Assembly: GCA_963682175.1 (NCBI GenBank)
Contig: OY821777.1
Coordinates: 513,501 to 577,500 of the forward strand
From: Triglochin maritima
Lineage: Eukaryota > Streptophyta > Magnoliopsida > Alismatales > Juncaginaceae
Length of the DNA stretch: 64,000 bases
Direction of reading: 5' to 3'
Part shown: piece by piece, positions 12,056-23,450 of the stretch
Layout: every line of letters begins with the position of its first letter
Position numbering within the stretch: position 1 is the first letter of the stretch
Translations under genes and position numbers: made by a program
The notes under the pieces: model-generated
What the model saw: the letters and a program-made list of their open reading frames with translations, nothing else
Databases searched by the model: none
Told to the model about the DNA's origin: nothing

Positions 12056-14062
12056 TGTAGGATTTCATGTTTAATTGTGCATATATATTTTCGAAATTTT
12101 TATGCATAATAAGGATAAATTACAATTTTCTACGATTTATTTCATGCATGCATCGGTTTGTTTCAATAACTAGTTTCAAAACTTTATTAAAACAAACATG
12201 GGACTCCGAAATTCATACCTAGAAGTTCTCTAAAACTTCTTGATGATCCAGAGACGTTGAGAATGCTTGTCGCTGCGCCGGATGCCTCCGAGTATTAACC
12301 AAATTCTAAACAAGATCGGAGAGAGAATAACTAACCTCTCAATCTCCAATAAGGTTTGGAATCTAACTACTAACCCCTCTTTAGTTCCCTTGAGAAGAAG
12401 ATCTCTGAAAACTAAAACTAATCTTAAGAATTAAGGAAATTTCGTGGATAATTATGGAGAGAGAAGTTTGCACAAGAAGATAATGAATTAATTAATAAGG
12501 TAATGAGATAAACTTGTATTTATAAGTTCTCTCCAAATTACTTATTCATGTGCAACATTTTAACTATGATTTCATGCAAACTTTCATCTAACCATCCATT
12601 ATTTGCTAACAAATAATCTTAGCCACGAATTAAATCAATTATGGACCAATTCCATGCATGATCTAATTAATTCTTAAATTAATTCTACAGAAACCATCTG
12701 GACCGGTCGACCGTTTTGGAGGTTCGGTCGACCGTTTAGACCAGGTTTCGGTCGACCGTTTTATAACTCGGTCAACCGTTCGTAACAGAAATTATTTCAT
12801 CGCAATGTTCGGTCGACCGAAAACGAACAAACGAAATCCCTGTTATCGGTGCAACATTCGGTCGACCGTTTACTGTTCACCGGTCGACCGTTTTTGCACA
12901 GTACTGCAGACTTGTCAAATTTCGGTTTAACCCCTACAAAATTTGACATTTCGGGATTAGTAGTAAATTCACAACTTATGTAACATATTATCCTATGTAA
13001 TGATAAATCATCACACCCCATAATATTTACATCACATATGAATTTAATTTAGATTCTGATTATGTTATTAATCACATCATAATTTTGATTTTGTTTGTTC
13101 ACCACATGTGTCATGTTTTCTACATGAAACCCGACACACCTTATGAACTCAAAATCCACATTTCTTGTTTCCCATATTTGTGGTGTGACCTATGGGAGGA
13201 CCTAAACTAAGTTGACAGTGATATTAAGAGCTTAATATCATAAGCTATAAGCGGTATCTAGCTACACATTATAGCTCCCAATTAGTTAGATGTCTTAATT
13301 CCACTCGAACCAAAACCCGATCCATTTAGTGATGGAGTGCACCACTTGTGTTCGTCCCTTGCCTCATGATATTAAGAATACACACAAAGTAGTATTGTGT
13401 CATCTTTGTATTAGTATTCATTTCTTGATCTTTTTAAACTAGTTATAAATATGTGACTTAACTCAAATCACATTGTGCACATTATAATTTTGCTTTATCA
13501 AGGGGTCCACTAATATCATTACTCAATTAAGAGGAGCAATGATAATCTTTTGACTAACTATCTTCTCCAATAAAAGTCATACTTAACCAACCAATGTCTT
13601 TACACTACACTTATCGATAGCTCAAGACACTAGCCTAATCAAGTATTTCTTAAGTGATCAGATATAAGTCTCATATCAAAGGACCAAGGACACAGTAAAA
13701 TATTAATGACACAGAAACACATTTCTATAATATTTTACTTATTAGGTCTATTCAGCATACAAAAGTAATATCTTCCTCTTTTGTCTACTCGTGTTGTCAC
13801 TCACTTGTAGAGCTACAATGATCTATGACCAACACTACAATCTTAACTCGGTAATCAATGTCACATGTTAATTACCATGATTGCGAATACATTTTGTTTT
13901 ATGTAAACCAATATCTTTTAGAGCTCTACGGTTAAGGACCAATAGCCTCTTCCTTAACACTTCTAAAAGACGAATAACATAAACAAGGAACAAAATGATT
14001 TCTCATTCAATTCATAATATTTGACATTTAAAAGTAAAAACTTTTAGAACACATTCCCTTCA
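12056..14062 (-). mobile_element. Solo LTR copy A, nested in MULE-1
   Basis: 2007 bp bounded by TGTAGGATTTCATG on the left and GAACACATTCCCTTCA on the right, so in its own orientation it starts TGAA and ends TACA. The 5-bp target duplication CATGG is exact (12051-12055 and 14063-14067). It has no internal retroelement genes, so it is the product of LTR-LTR recombination. It is homologous over its length to copy B and in part to copy C. It lies inside the OTU-coding exon of MULE-1 and must be younger than that insertion. It contains a cluster of CGGTCGACCG palindromes. Confidence 0.88.
12704..12890. repeat. Cluster of CGGTCGACCG palindromes in LTR copy A
   Basis: Six exact copies of the 10-base palindrome CGGTCGACCG and one variant (CGGTCAACCG) lie within about 190 bp, mostly followed by TTT. 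Spacing is irregular, so this is not a simple tandem repeat. The same segment in copy B (about 20464-20820) has degenerate versions. Confidence 0.85.
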
Positions 14063-16578
14063 CATGGAAGATATCGGCAACACATCGAAATCCACAGTTG
14101 ACATCAGCACGTACGTCATTCCACCTCTCCAGAAATGGTAAAATGATTCTTGGCGGTCTATCAACATATTGGAAGTTATCCACGTCAATCCATCCGGACA
14201 CTGTAAGATAGAGAAATAGCAATTCATTAAAACAACAAAATTAGGAGATAATATATTTAACCCTAACTAAATTAGTGATATATATTAAATAACAACAAAG
14301 ATATCGTCATACCAGATCTTATGCCCGTGTTTACGCACAATCGAGACGAATTGGAAGACCGACCACGACCATTGCTCCCACTACTGCCAGATCGACCACG
14401 ACCCTTGCTCCCACTACTGCCAGACCGACCACGACCTCGCTCAGCATACTTGAAGGCACTCGGGTCCCGACATGTCGACTTTCTCCTAGGTCGATCTCGT
14501 ACCTTAATATTTTCTGCGGGTTCTCCACAGTTCGACTGATCGGGGTGTAACTGTTCATATAAAATACGAGAGACACTACGAATTACTGCAGAGTCACTCT
14601 CCGAAATCTCATCAACGAGCTTCCGAAAATGCTCGACGTCTTGTGCTGACTGATCCACAATCTCTGACATCTGGACTCCTTCTCCAATGACAAGTGTTTT
14701 CCAGAATGGATGAATCTGCTCTAAATAAATTTCATCACCTGACGCAAAACACTCGTACATGGTACATGCACAAGGAATCTCATGTGATGTCAGAAAAGCA
14801 CACCCGCAACGATATTCAACTTTATTACTTAAGTCCAGCATTCTCTTCAACTCCTGAGTCAATAACGACAAACAGCAATGCGATACTCGGCCATTTATAT
14901 GCTGAAACAAAGGACCTATGTAGTTTGCCAAATTTCGACGTCTCGAATCTTCAAGAAAGTTCCGAATATTCGTCAGCTGCATTTCAATAGCCGAGTTCAC
15001 GCGGTCGAAAAGAGTGTCGAGAGCGACAGTCGATGTAGTGATCCACTCTTTCAGAGCCAAATGTGCAATTTCCACCCTGCAGTTCGTAGTGTTGCCGAAA
15101 TAAAGAACTTTATTCGTCTAATTCAACACAAAACGTTTCTTTATGCACCGACCACGTGCCTTCCACATACTCCGTGAGCACTGACCAGGACTTGTAAGAA
15201 TCTTTCAGATTACGGACTGCTCTATCATAATCCATCTGTGAATCAGAAAGCATGACTCTCCTCCACTTTTCACGCCTAAAACTCTCTGCAAACTACTTGC
15301 TTTTGCCGAATACGTGGTATGCATAGTTGTACACGTCTTTGTTGATATGTCAGGTGCAAAGTAAACGAGCAGACTCAGAAAAAACCTCTGCCACTGGTCG
15401 CATCAGACTCATCTCCCGGTCTGTTATTATTGCAGTCGGGCTGACAATATTCAATAACAGATCTCGCAACGTCTCCAACACCCACCGGTAACTAGACTCA
15501 GTCTTATCCTTCAAAATCGCATATCCGACGAGGAAATTCATATTTTTTGGAGTAACCTCAACCATCTCAAACAAATGCATCTTATACTTGTTCGTCTTAT
15601 ACGTAGAATCCATGCAGATTACGAATAGGTATGTATGCAACAACTGAACTGAAGTCAGATGTGCAAAAAATGCGTGAGTGAGGACATTAGTTTTTTCATC
15701 TGCCACAATCCAATGCAAATAGTTATGCTGCACTGCCTGACTAAGAAATTGCTGTGTGAGATTTCTGTCTTCAGATTTTGTCCTCCTCATGTACTCTCTG
15801 AAGTTATAAATGTGTCTTTGATTGGGATTATCCTCCGGGAATTTCTCATTTACCGTCAACAAAATGTTACGTGGTCTTGCTTGTGCCTCTGTCATATCAC
15901 GAACAATTTGCTTGGCCACAACACTAAGTCCGCTGACCTGTCGGTGACCCTCTGAATAAACTGCAAGTGTGTGGTTGTGTTGTACATAGGTGCTACTAGA
16001 AACAACGACTCATCCATCACGATCCCGTCGCTCGACCACTTTCACCAAAAAACGACAACCGCAACCTTTTCTTTTCGTATTCTTTCGCAGTGCAATACTT
16101 GTATCACGAGAACTCATTTCATGTCTGCGATCACATCTCAGGTAATAATCCATCCGGTTATCTGCTTTTGGTTTGTATGATGATATAACCCAAAAAATCC
16201 AGCTTCTATTGCAACTTGTTTCACCCATTTACAAGCTTCCTCGATTGTTGTAAATATTTGTTTACTATCAAAAAACTCACAGTAATCTACTACATCACCA
16301 CCGTAATCTTGCAACGGAACCTGAAAAAAATTAAATTAATAGAAAATTAAAAAAAACGGCCGTCTGCCCAACACGCCTCCACCTACGTGGAGGCATCTGG
16401 GCCAGACGCCCGAGTTGGAAAAAAAATCCGCCTATGTTACCTCGCCGGATCCAGGTGCTTCGTCAGACATTTTCGTGGTGTTGGTACTAGGAATGTGAGT
16501 AAAACTAAGTCAAAAACCTTGTTTAAAGACACAAGACGAAATGAGTATTAATTGATTTATTAAGGGCAAAAAAGTAAT

Positions 16579-16623
16579 TTTGGGACGATTTAAGTAGTTT
16601 TATGGCGACGAATAGTAGCCCCC
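16579..16623 (-). repeat. MULE-1 right terminal inverted repeat
   Basis: Reverse complement reads GGGGGCTACTATTCGTCGCC followed by the core AAAACTACTTAAATCGT, matching the left end. The 9-bp duplication follows at 16624-16632. Confidence 0.8.
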
Positions 16624-16632
16624 AACTTTGTT

Positions 16633-17592
16633 TGTGTCTCAAGTCTGCCGATCCGACAATTCAAACAATGAAACTGCAACCATATTCATATTTTGATTTG
16701 AACATTTGCAAAAACATCGTATTCGTATATTGTATATTCAATTCGAATAATATTCACTCCAAAAATATCGTTATTGTAATACCTATATATATCTTCGTGT
16801 TTGTAATCCTTATATAATATGTATATGTGTACATATTTAGTTATTACCTATTACTTGTATATTACATGTTATATTATGATTCCGTTTGTACATATTTTTT
16901 TGGATATATATAACATGTTAAATCTCTTAAATTTTACATCATGTTGTTATTTTACATTAAAAATAATTACTTTTTTCATACATTATGCAACAACAAAAAA
17001 ACATGAGATTTTTAAAGTGTAAAAACAATGGTAAAACATTTTTTTTGCAAGTTACAATGCTTTCATCGTAGAAGCAGTTTATCTGTATTTTTATGCATAT
17101 GCGAATATAGATATTGTTACATCTGCTTCGTGCGCGCTTCACTTTCACCTTGGTGGTAGAATAAAACTTCTCAATCGAGAATTATTAATTTTGCTTATAA
17201 TTGAAACTTATGTAATGTTTAACAACGTCGGGCTACCATTGGACGTCTTAGTATCTCTCTGTCACGCTAGCTTCTCTCTCTGTCACACTAGCTTCTATCT
17301 CTATCACGTCATACCAGTCCACCCACTAATAATTTTGTGTCATAAAACCCCCAAACACCCTACATTCTATTTCCTCCGCATCATTACTACTTTTTTTAAA
17401 TTCTTTCATAACATTCAACAAATTACATTAAGAAATTGTAATTGTAATTACTATATTTAATCAATTAACTCGATAATAATTATTAATTAATATTAAATCA
17501 GGAAAAATATTATTAAAATCAAGAAACTACAATACATATTACATTAACTGGAATTCAAAATATTACATTAAAAAAATACAAATAAGACATTG
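16633..17592. other. AT-rich intergenic sequence
   Basis: Very AT-rich with scattered TATATA and (TTA)-type tracts. Two near-repeats of a CTCTCTGTCACRCTAGCTTC segment occur at about 17253-17296. No coding sequence seen. Part of it may be the 3' flank of the Harbinger relic. Confidence 0.4.
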
Positions 17593-17998
17593 TCAATCTG
17601 CATTTCCTCTATAGCGTTGTCATATATTCTCGATTAAATCGGATTTGAGACTCAAATGTTTCTACTTGTCACGCACTCGATCTTTATTGGCCAAATACTT
17701 GTTAATATTCACGATGCGATTTGTTGAATACTGCAACGATTCCTCTTCAAAACTTCCACGCTGATCTTTGATAAATCGTTTATATCTCCAAAATTAACGT
17801 ATCAGTCGCGTTCATCCTTCGTTATCATATTATGCATTATGATGGAAACTGTCATTATTTTGTTAAGTATGTCAGTACTCCATACAAGAGTCATATGTCT
17901 AATGATCGCGAACCTCGCTTGCAACACTCCGAAAGCGCGTTCAGCGCTACACGCGATGAATAGGTCGCATTCGCGGAATACAAGGTGGAGATAGTCCC
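17593..17998 (-). pseudogene. PIF/Harbinger (HARBI1-like) transposase C-terminal relic
   Basis: On the minus strand the open part reads ERAFGVLQARFAIIR, then TVSIIMHNMITKDERD, the conserved C-terminal part of DDE_Tnp_4/HARBI1-like nucleases. After a frame change it continues SLQYSTNRIV and LKSDLIENI, with TAG and TGA in places where sense codons are expected, ending near 17593. The N-terminal half with the first catalytic residues is missing; the sequence turns abruptly into the LTR copy C at about 17999. It is a dead fragment. Confidence 0.75.
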
Positions 17999-18830
17999 CA
18001 AATATCAATATGTCACGAAAAATGACATAATTAGAATCATAAATAAATTCGTATAAGATGTATATATTATGAGGTGTAATAATTTAACATCACATAGGAT
18101 AATATATTACATGATATATGAATTTGCTAGAACCTTCAAAGATCAAATTTTGTTGGATATAGATCCAAAAGTTGGTAAAGGGCAAAAAAACAGTCAATAC
18201 GGTTTTGACCTAATTAATAAGGAATTAGTATTAATCATGTATTGGAATTATTCCAATTATGGTTAAATGTGGATGCTGACGATTATGTGTCAAATTGTGC
18301 TTGATTTCAGGGAGAGAAAAACAAGAGATCATGAGTTAGTGGTTAACTCATTATGTGGGTGTTGTGAGACCCTATAAACAAGTCTTCTCTCCCTCATTGT
18401 TTTAATTGATGCAAAATTGTCTCTCTCCCTAATCACCATATTAATCCATCCGAAAATTTCTTAATTATTTCAAGCTTTTGTAGATTAAATTCTCAAGAAG
18501 CTTTAAAAGGGTTATTAGCTAGATTTTAAGCTTAATTAGAGATTGATTGGTTAGCTTATTTCTCTCAAATCTTTTTAGAGTTTAGTGAACATTTGAAGGT
18601 GAATCGGTGGACGATTCGATGGGCAACACAACTCCGATTCTTCGAAAATATTTTAGAAAACCTTTGAGTATGATCCTCTTTTTGTGATTTATTTTAATAT
18701 ATGTAGAATTGCATGATACTAGAATAAACACAAAAAATGTACATAAAATTGCTGAAAATATGAAATCGATTATGTATGCTTATATTAAAATTTTAAAATA
18801 TACACATACACAGGGACACGAAATCCTACA
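17999..18830 (+). mobile_element. 5'-truncated LTR copy C
   Basis: Homologous to the reverse complement of LTR copies A and B from about ATCAATATGTCACGAAAAAT to the terminal GACACGAAATCCTACA. The first ~1.2 kb of the LTR is absent, and a Harbinger relic abuts the break. Directly after the LTR end comes a primer binding site, so this was a 5' LTR. Confidence 0.8.
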
Positions 18831-18831
18831 G

Positions 18832-18843
18832 TGGTATCATAGC
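18832..18843 (+). other. Retrotransposon primer binding site
   Basis: TGGTATCATAGC, one base after the LTR end, differs at a single base from TGGTATCAGAGC, the usual plant binding site for initiator tRNA-Met. Confidence 0.75.
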
Positions 18844-19828
18844 ATTTAGTTCGTATTTTCAATGATTATACTATATAATTAATTTTAGTTTATCATCTCC
18901 AATCGAAACAATACATGTTTTATGTCTTTTTCGAATTTTCCGACTATTTTGTTTATTTAATTTTAATTGATTCTTTTGATATTTTTAAATGTTTGAAACA
19001 CATCATATGAATGTTAGAATTAAGATTTAGACTTACGTCTAATATATAAATTTTCGTTTTTATTAAATGATTATTTTATAAGAAATCGACAAAATGAAAA
19101 AGACATATGTTTATCTTTCCTTAAAAAAAATCTTTTTGAAAAATTGGATAAACTACGGTTCGAATGTTTTGTATTTTGAACTATGGATGCATACGATCAT
19201 TTTTAATGGATTTTAAATGATTTTGGAATTGTTTGATTTAGATACGAAGGATAAACTAAATAAAGTAATTTATAGTATATGTACATTCGTTGCTGGAGTT
19301 CTCTTTTGCAGGGGATATGTGAGTTTGTATGTTCCGACAAAGTCATATGTGAATGCATATGTATGTTATTATCATTCAATCACAGGGGTTTATGTATATG
19401 TAAAAATCAAATTTCTATATCTATGTATATGAATGCATATGAGAGTTACTACATAGGATTTGCACTACACAATTTTAAAATTTGTGATATGCATGTTTAT
19501 ATTTTTCAATATCTACATCCATGGTGCAAGAGAAAATCGCGAAGAAGACGCTGAGGAGGCGCAAAGGTCAAAGACGCGGGAATATATAAACTCATATCAT
19601 TGTGTGTGTGAATGAATATATTTTATGTTGTGTGCTTAACATGTTTGTAGTTGTTTGAATGAATGTTGTTAGAATGTGTATAGAGATAAATATGTATGAT
19701 CACCTAAATTATAATATCACATATAAATGTTTAATTGTTTCATCCACTAGTAGTCATCGATCGAGGGATATTCTGCTCGCCCTTAGCGAGAGTTAGTTTC
19801 CTCTATCTTTGGGAATAGTAGGAGATAT
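18844..19828 (+). mobile_element. Internal region of the copy C retroelement, left part
   Basis: AT-rich, without a convincing gag-pol frame. It runs from the primer binding site to the insertion point of LTR copy B and probably is the leader of the same decayed element. Confidence 0.5.
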
Positions 19829-22003
19829 TGTAGGATTTCGTGTCCCCATGTATGCATATATTTTAAAAAAATTAATACAACATACAAGATCGATTTCATA
19901 CTTTCAACAATTTTATGTACATTATTTTGTGTTTATTCTAATATCATGCAATCCTACATATATTAAAATAAATCACAAAGAAAGAATCATAACCAAAAGT
20001 TCTCTAAAACCTTTCGAAGATCCGGAGTCGCGTTGTCGTTGAATCGCCCGCCGATTCGCCTCTAAGTGTTCACCAAACTCTAAACAAGATTAGAGAGAAA
20101 TGAGCTAGCCAATCAATCTCTAAATAGGCTTAGAAGTTAGCTAATAACCCATCTTTAAGCTCCTGAGATTTTCTATTTCCAAAACTTAAAATTACTAAGA
20201 GATTTTCGTGGCGATTAAGGGAGAGATTAACGAGAGAAAGAATTTTTTGCATTAACATAAATAAGTGGGATGAGGGGTCCTTTTATAGGCTTCTAAAATA
20301 TCCTCATCAAGAACTATTCTTTAGTCATGGTCTCTTGCTTATTCTCTCCTAAAATTAATCTCAAATTACCACATAAGCACCCATAAAAACGTTTGATTAA
20401 ATCTGGAATTAATCCAACCCATGATCTAATTATTCTCTTAATAATTCAGGCAAAAATCGCATTGTTCGGTTGACCAAGAATTTTTCTCGATTAACCGAAC
20501 CATTCGGTTATAACACGTGTTCGGTGGACCGTGAGTTAGACGGTCGACCGACTTTGCATGAGAAAAAATTCTCTGGAAAAAATCGGACGATCCGCGTCTT
20601 GCTCGGTCAACCGTTGACACACCAAAATTTCTCCTGACAAACATTCATCGGACGACCGTGTCACATTCGTTCTACCGAAAATATTCTTTCTCGGTTGACC
20701 GACCACGCTCGGTTAACCGAACCCAATTGTCCAGGCACTCCAGACAATTTCGGTCAATCAATTGTGATTACTCGTTCCCCGTTCGGTGGACCGTTCCGAA
20801 GACACCTAGGTCGACCGAACCCTAAACAGTTTCCGTGTTTGACCCTGATTTCACCTTTGTCAAATTTTGGATTTATTTCCAGCAAAATTTGATCTTTTGG
20901 GGTATTTAGCAAATTCATATCTTATGTAATATATTATCTTATGTAATATTAAATTATTACACCCCATAATATACACACCTCATATGAATTTATTATGATT
21001 CTAGTTATGTCAATTCTCATGACATATTGATTTTATTCGTTCACCATATGTGTCCCTTTTTCACATGATACCCGACACATCATATGAACTCAAAATCAAG
21101 CTTCTTGTTTCCCAGTTTTGTGGTGTGACCTATAGGAGGATCTAAGCTAAATTGGCAGCGATATTAAACAATTAATATCTCAAACTATAAGCGGTATCTA
21201 GCTACACATTATAGTTACCCAATTAGCATAGATGTCTTTGTTCCACTCGAACTAAAACACGATCCATTTAGTGATGTAAGTGCACCACTTGTGTCCGTCT
21301 CTTGCCTCATGATATTAGGAATATATACAAAGTAGAAATGTGTCACCTTTGTATTATATTCATTCCTTGATCTCTTTAAGCTAATTATAACAATGTAGCT
21401 TAACTCAAGTTACATTGTGCACATTATAATTTTGTTTTATCAAGGAGCCCACTAATATCATCACTCAATTAAGAGGGGCAATGATAATCGTTTGACTAGC
21501 TATTTTTTCCAGCACAAGTTATGTTCAACCAACTATTGTCTTTATCACTATACTCATTGATAGCTTTTGACAATAATCAAATTAAGCACTTATTGAGTGA
21601 AAATATATAAGTCTCATATCTTAGGATCCAAGACAAATTAAAACATTAATGACACGAAACACAATTCCATAATGTTTTACTTGTTAGGTCTATTCAATAT
21701 ATAAAAGTAATCTTTTCATCTTTTATATACTCGTGTCGTCTATTATTTGTAGAGCTACAACAATCGATGACCAACACGACAATCTTATCTCGGTGATTAA
21801 TGTTCCATGTTAATTACCATGATTGTGAATAACTTTTGATTTATGTAAACCATTATCTTTTAGAGTTCTACGGTTAAGGACCAAGTGCATCTTCCTTAAC
21901 ACTTCTAAAAGACGAATACCATAATCAAGAAACAAAATGTTTGCACATCTAATTCATAATAATTGACATATAAAAGTAAAACTTTTAGAACACATTCATT
22001 TCA
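19829..22003 (-). mobile_element. Solo LTR copy B
   Basis: 2175 bp from TGTAGGATTTCGTGTCC to CACATTCATTTCA, in the same orientation as copy A. The 5-bp duplication GATAT is exact (19824-19828 and 22004-22008). No primer binding site or internal genes adjoin it, so it is a solo LTR. It sits within the internal part of the copy C element. Its palindrome segment (about 20464-20820) is degenerate, for example CGGTTGACCG and CGGTTAACCG. Confidence 0.87.
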
Positions 22004-22008
22004 GATAT

Positions 22009-22600
22009 AAGGTTGTCTATTGTTGTGCCATGAATAGATGTCCGAGGTGCGATTCATCTTTAGTGGACACCGAGTGTATTTATTTGTAAATATAATGGAT
22101 AAACGTATCTTGAATCAAATGAAATAAGTTTTATTAACAAGACCTGGAGTCCTAGCTCGGTTTTGAGAAAAAGAATTTTCCTTACGAGGATTGATCAAAT
22201 TCCTTCTTAATTAAAACGACAAGAGTCATAAGTGTTTGCAAATGCAAATGTTGCAATATTTCGAAATAGTTATGATTAGAATTTTTTTTCTTACATTGAT
22301 TTTATAATATTTCCGATAAAGCTAGTTTATATTATAATTGATAGGATTTTGAATTGCTGTATTTATGATAAATTTTTATTTGGAGTATTGATTTTTAAAC
22401 ATAAAATTGACATTAAATCACATATAATTTATTTTGTAGAAATGTCGAATATTCAACATATTGTGCGATCTATGATTGAAAAAACATCATTTGACAAATG
22501 ATGACTCAAACTTCATAAGCTGACAACTCAAACTCAATATCGTGTTGATGTTTGAGAAACTATCTCATACTTTAGATAGTGAAATCCCAAAATTGAATGA
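22009..22600 (+). mobile_element. Internal region of the copy C retroelement, right part
   Basis: Continues the sequence cut by LTR copy B. A short frame from the ATG at 22442 (MSNIQHIVRSMIEKTSFDK, then TGA) resembles the start of a Copia-type gag, but it is too short to be sure. No other retroelement domains are seen. Confidence 0.4.
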
Positions 22601-22629
22601 GAATGCAACCGATAGCGAAAGTCCATTGG

Positions 22630-22790
22630 GGCGTCCGCTGACTTATTTCCTGGTCTCTGAGACATTGTTTTTGATGATTATGAAATGAAGATGAAGAGTG
22701 AGTGAAATGAAGAGATATATAAATAGTAATGAGAGAATAGCAAAACGATAATTCACACGGACGATTTAAGTAGTTTTCCGACGATTTTTA
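22630..22790 (-). mobile_element. MULE-2 relic: PMD-side end of a MULE-1 relative
   Basis: The terminal repeat core AAAACTACTTAAATCGT is present (reverse complement, about 22761-22785), followed inward by a CT-rich leader and an ATG at 22665 opening MSQRPGNKSADAP, parallel to MSRRPGKEPADVS of MULE-1. Only this end remains; I find no matching transposase-side end in the window. Confidence 0.75.
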
Positions 22791-23450
22791 ACAATTCAGA
22801 TATTTTAAGGTTGATTTTTGAGATTTTTGAGATTTACAGTACCTTTCTAGTACAGATATTTTTGAGATAAAATGTGTTTCAAAAAACTCCAACGGGAGCT
22901 TGTGTTTTGCAAAATGTTGAGGACGAGGAGTCGTGTGACCCTTAATGTGCACACTAACAAGCAGATGTGAAAGTAGTTTGATGATCCATATATTCGAATA
23001 TATTTAGTATGATATAATTATTAAATATATAATCCGTTTAAATGTGGTGATGAATATGGTAACGATGATAAAAATTTACTTAGTATTCTTATCCGATTTA
23101 TTAATATCAATATTTTTCATAAAATTATAAGTAAGACATAATATCCGATACATATTCGTATCTGATTATAATTTGCACACGAATAATTGAATATAATCAT
23201 GCATCATATTCATAAGAACTAAAAAAAATCATATCCGTGTCCAAATTCGATATAAATAGAGCAAATTTGATATCCGTTCACCATTTTCCGAAGATCCGTT
23301 TACCGAAAGAGAACCCGATTAAAGTAAAGCTATCATCCCTAAACCCTTTCTCTCTCTCTCTCCCTCTCCCCCTTTCCCCGCCGCCGCGAACCACTTTTCT
23401 CCGCCTTCGTCTAGGTTTCCCGACCTCCGCCGGAGAAGATTTCTTAGAAG
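22791..23450. other. Upstream region of NOL10 gene
   Basis: AT-rich to about 23280, then a CT-rich leader (TCTCTCTCTCTCTCC near 23350) and a C-rich stretch up to the ATG. The CT-rich tract is a typical plant 5' UTR feature. A TATA-like run (GATATAAATAG near 23250) could be the promoter element, about 200 bp upstream of the ATG. Confidence 0.45.

Larger units (their letters stand above)
11698..16470 (-). pseudogene. MULE transposase with SWIM finger and C-terminal OTU-like protease, interrupted by a solo LTR
   Basis: Read on the minus strand from an ATG at 16470 (MSDEAPGSGE, then GT). A FAR1-like zinc region has two frames near 16200 joined by a frameshift and a TGA where Trp is expected. The transposase core is at 15919-15350: FVICMDSTYKTNKYKMHLFE (first Asp) and AIITDREMSLMRPV (second Asp). 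Stops and another frameshift lie at 15350-15070. The SWIM-like CGCAFLTSHEIPCACTM follows near 14800, and Gly/Arg/Ser repeats near 14350-14450. A last exon near 14190-14063 encodes IDVDNFQYVDRPPR and RADVNCGFRCVADIF, an OTU cysteine-protease start with the D-x-x-C pattern. It continues after the LTR at 12055-11698 (NNWSYVRRAI, ESLSALTRSV) with one in-frame TAG. Several breaks make it non-functional. Confidence 0.8.
8742..16623. mobile_element. MULE-1: Mutator-like element with PMD and transposase-OTU genes
   Basis: A 9-bp direct repeat AACTTTGTT flanks the element at 8733-8741 and 16624-16632, the usual Mutator target-site size. Inside, both ends carry inverted copies of a terminal repeat with the shared core AAAACTACTTAAATCGT, preceded by TATTCRTCGYCRT. 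The element holds a PMD gene (+) and a transposase-OTU gene (-) that converge tail to tail. Both are damaged, so it is non-autonomous today. The left end starts about 8 bases shorter than the right (the right begins GGGGGCTAC), which suggests a small terminal loss. A solo LTR (12056-14062) is nested inside. Without that LTR the element would be about 5.9 kb. Confidence 0.85.

Noticed and set aside
16602..17022. Hydrophobic short frames that look like membrane peptides
   Set aside because: AT-rich DNA gives Ile/Phe/Tyr-rich frames by chance; no conservation signal visible.
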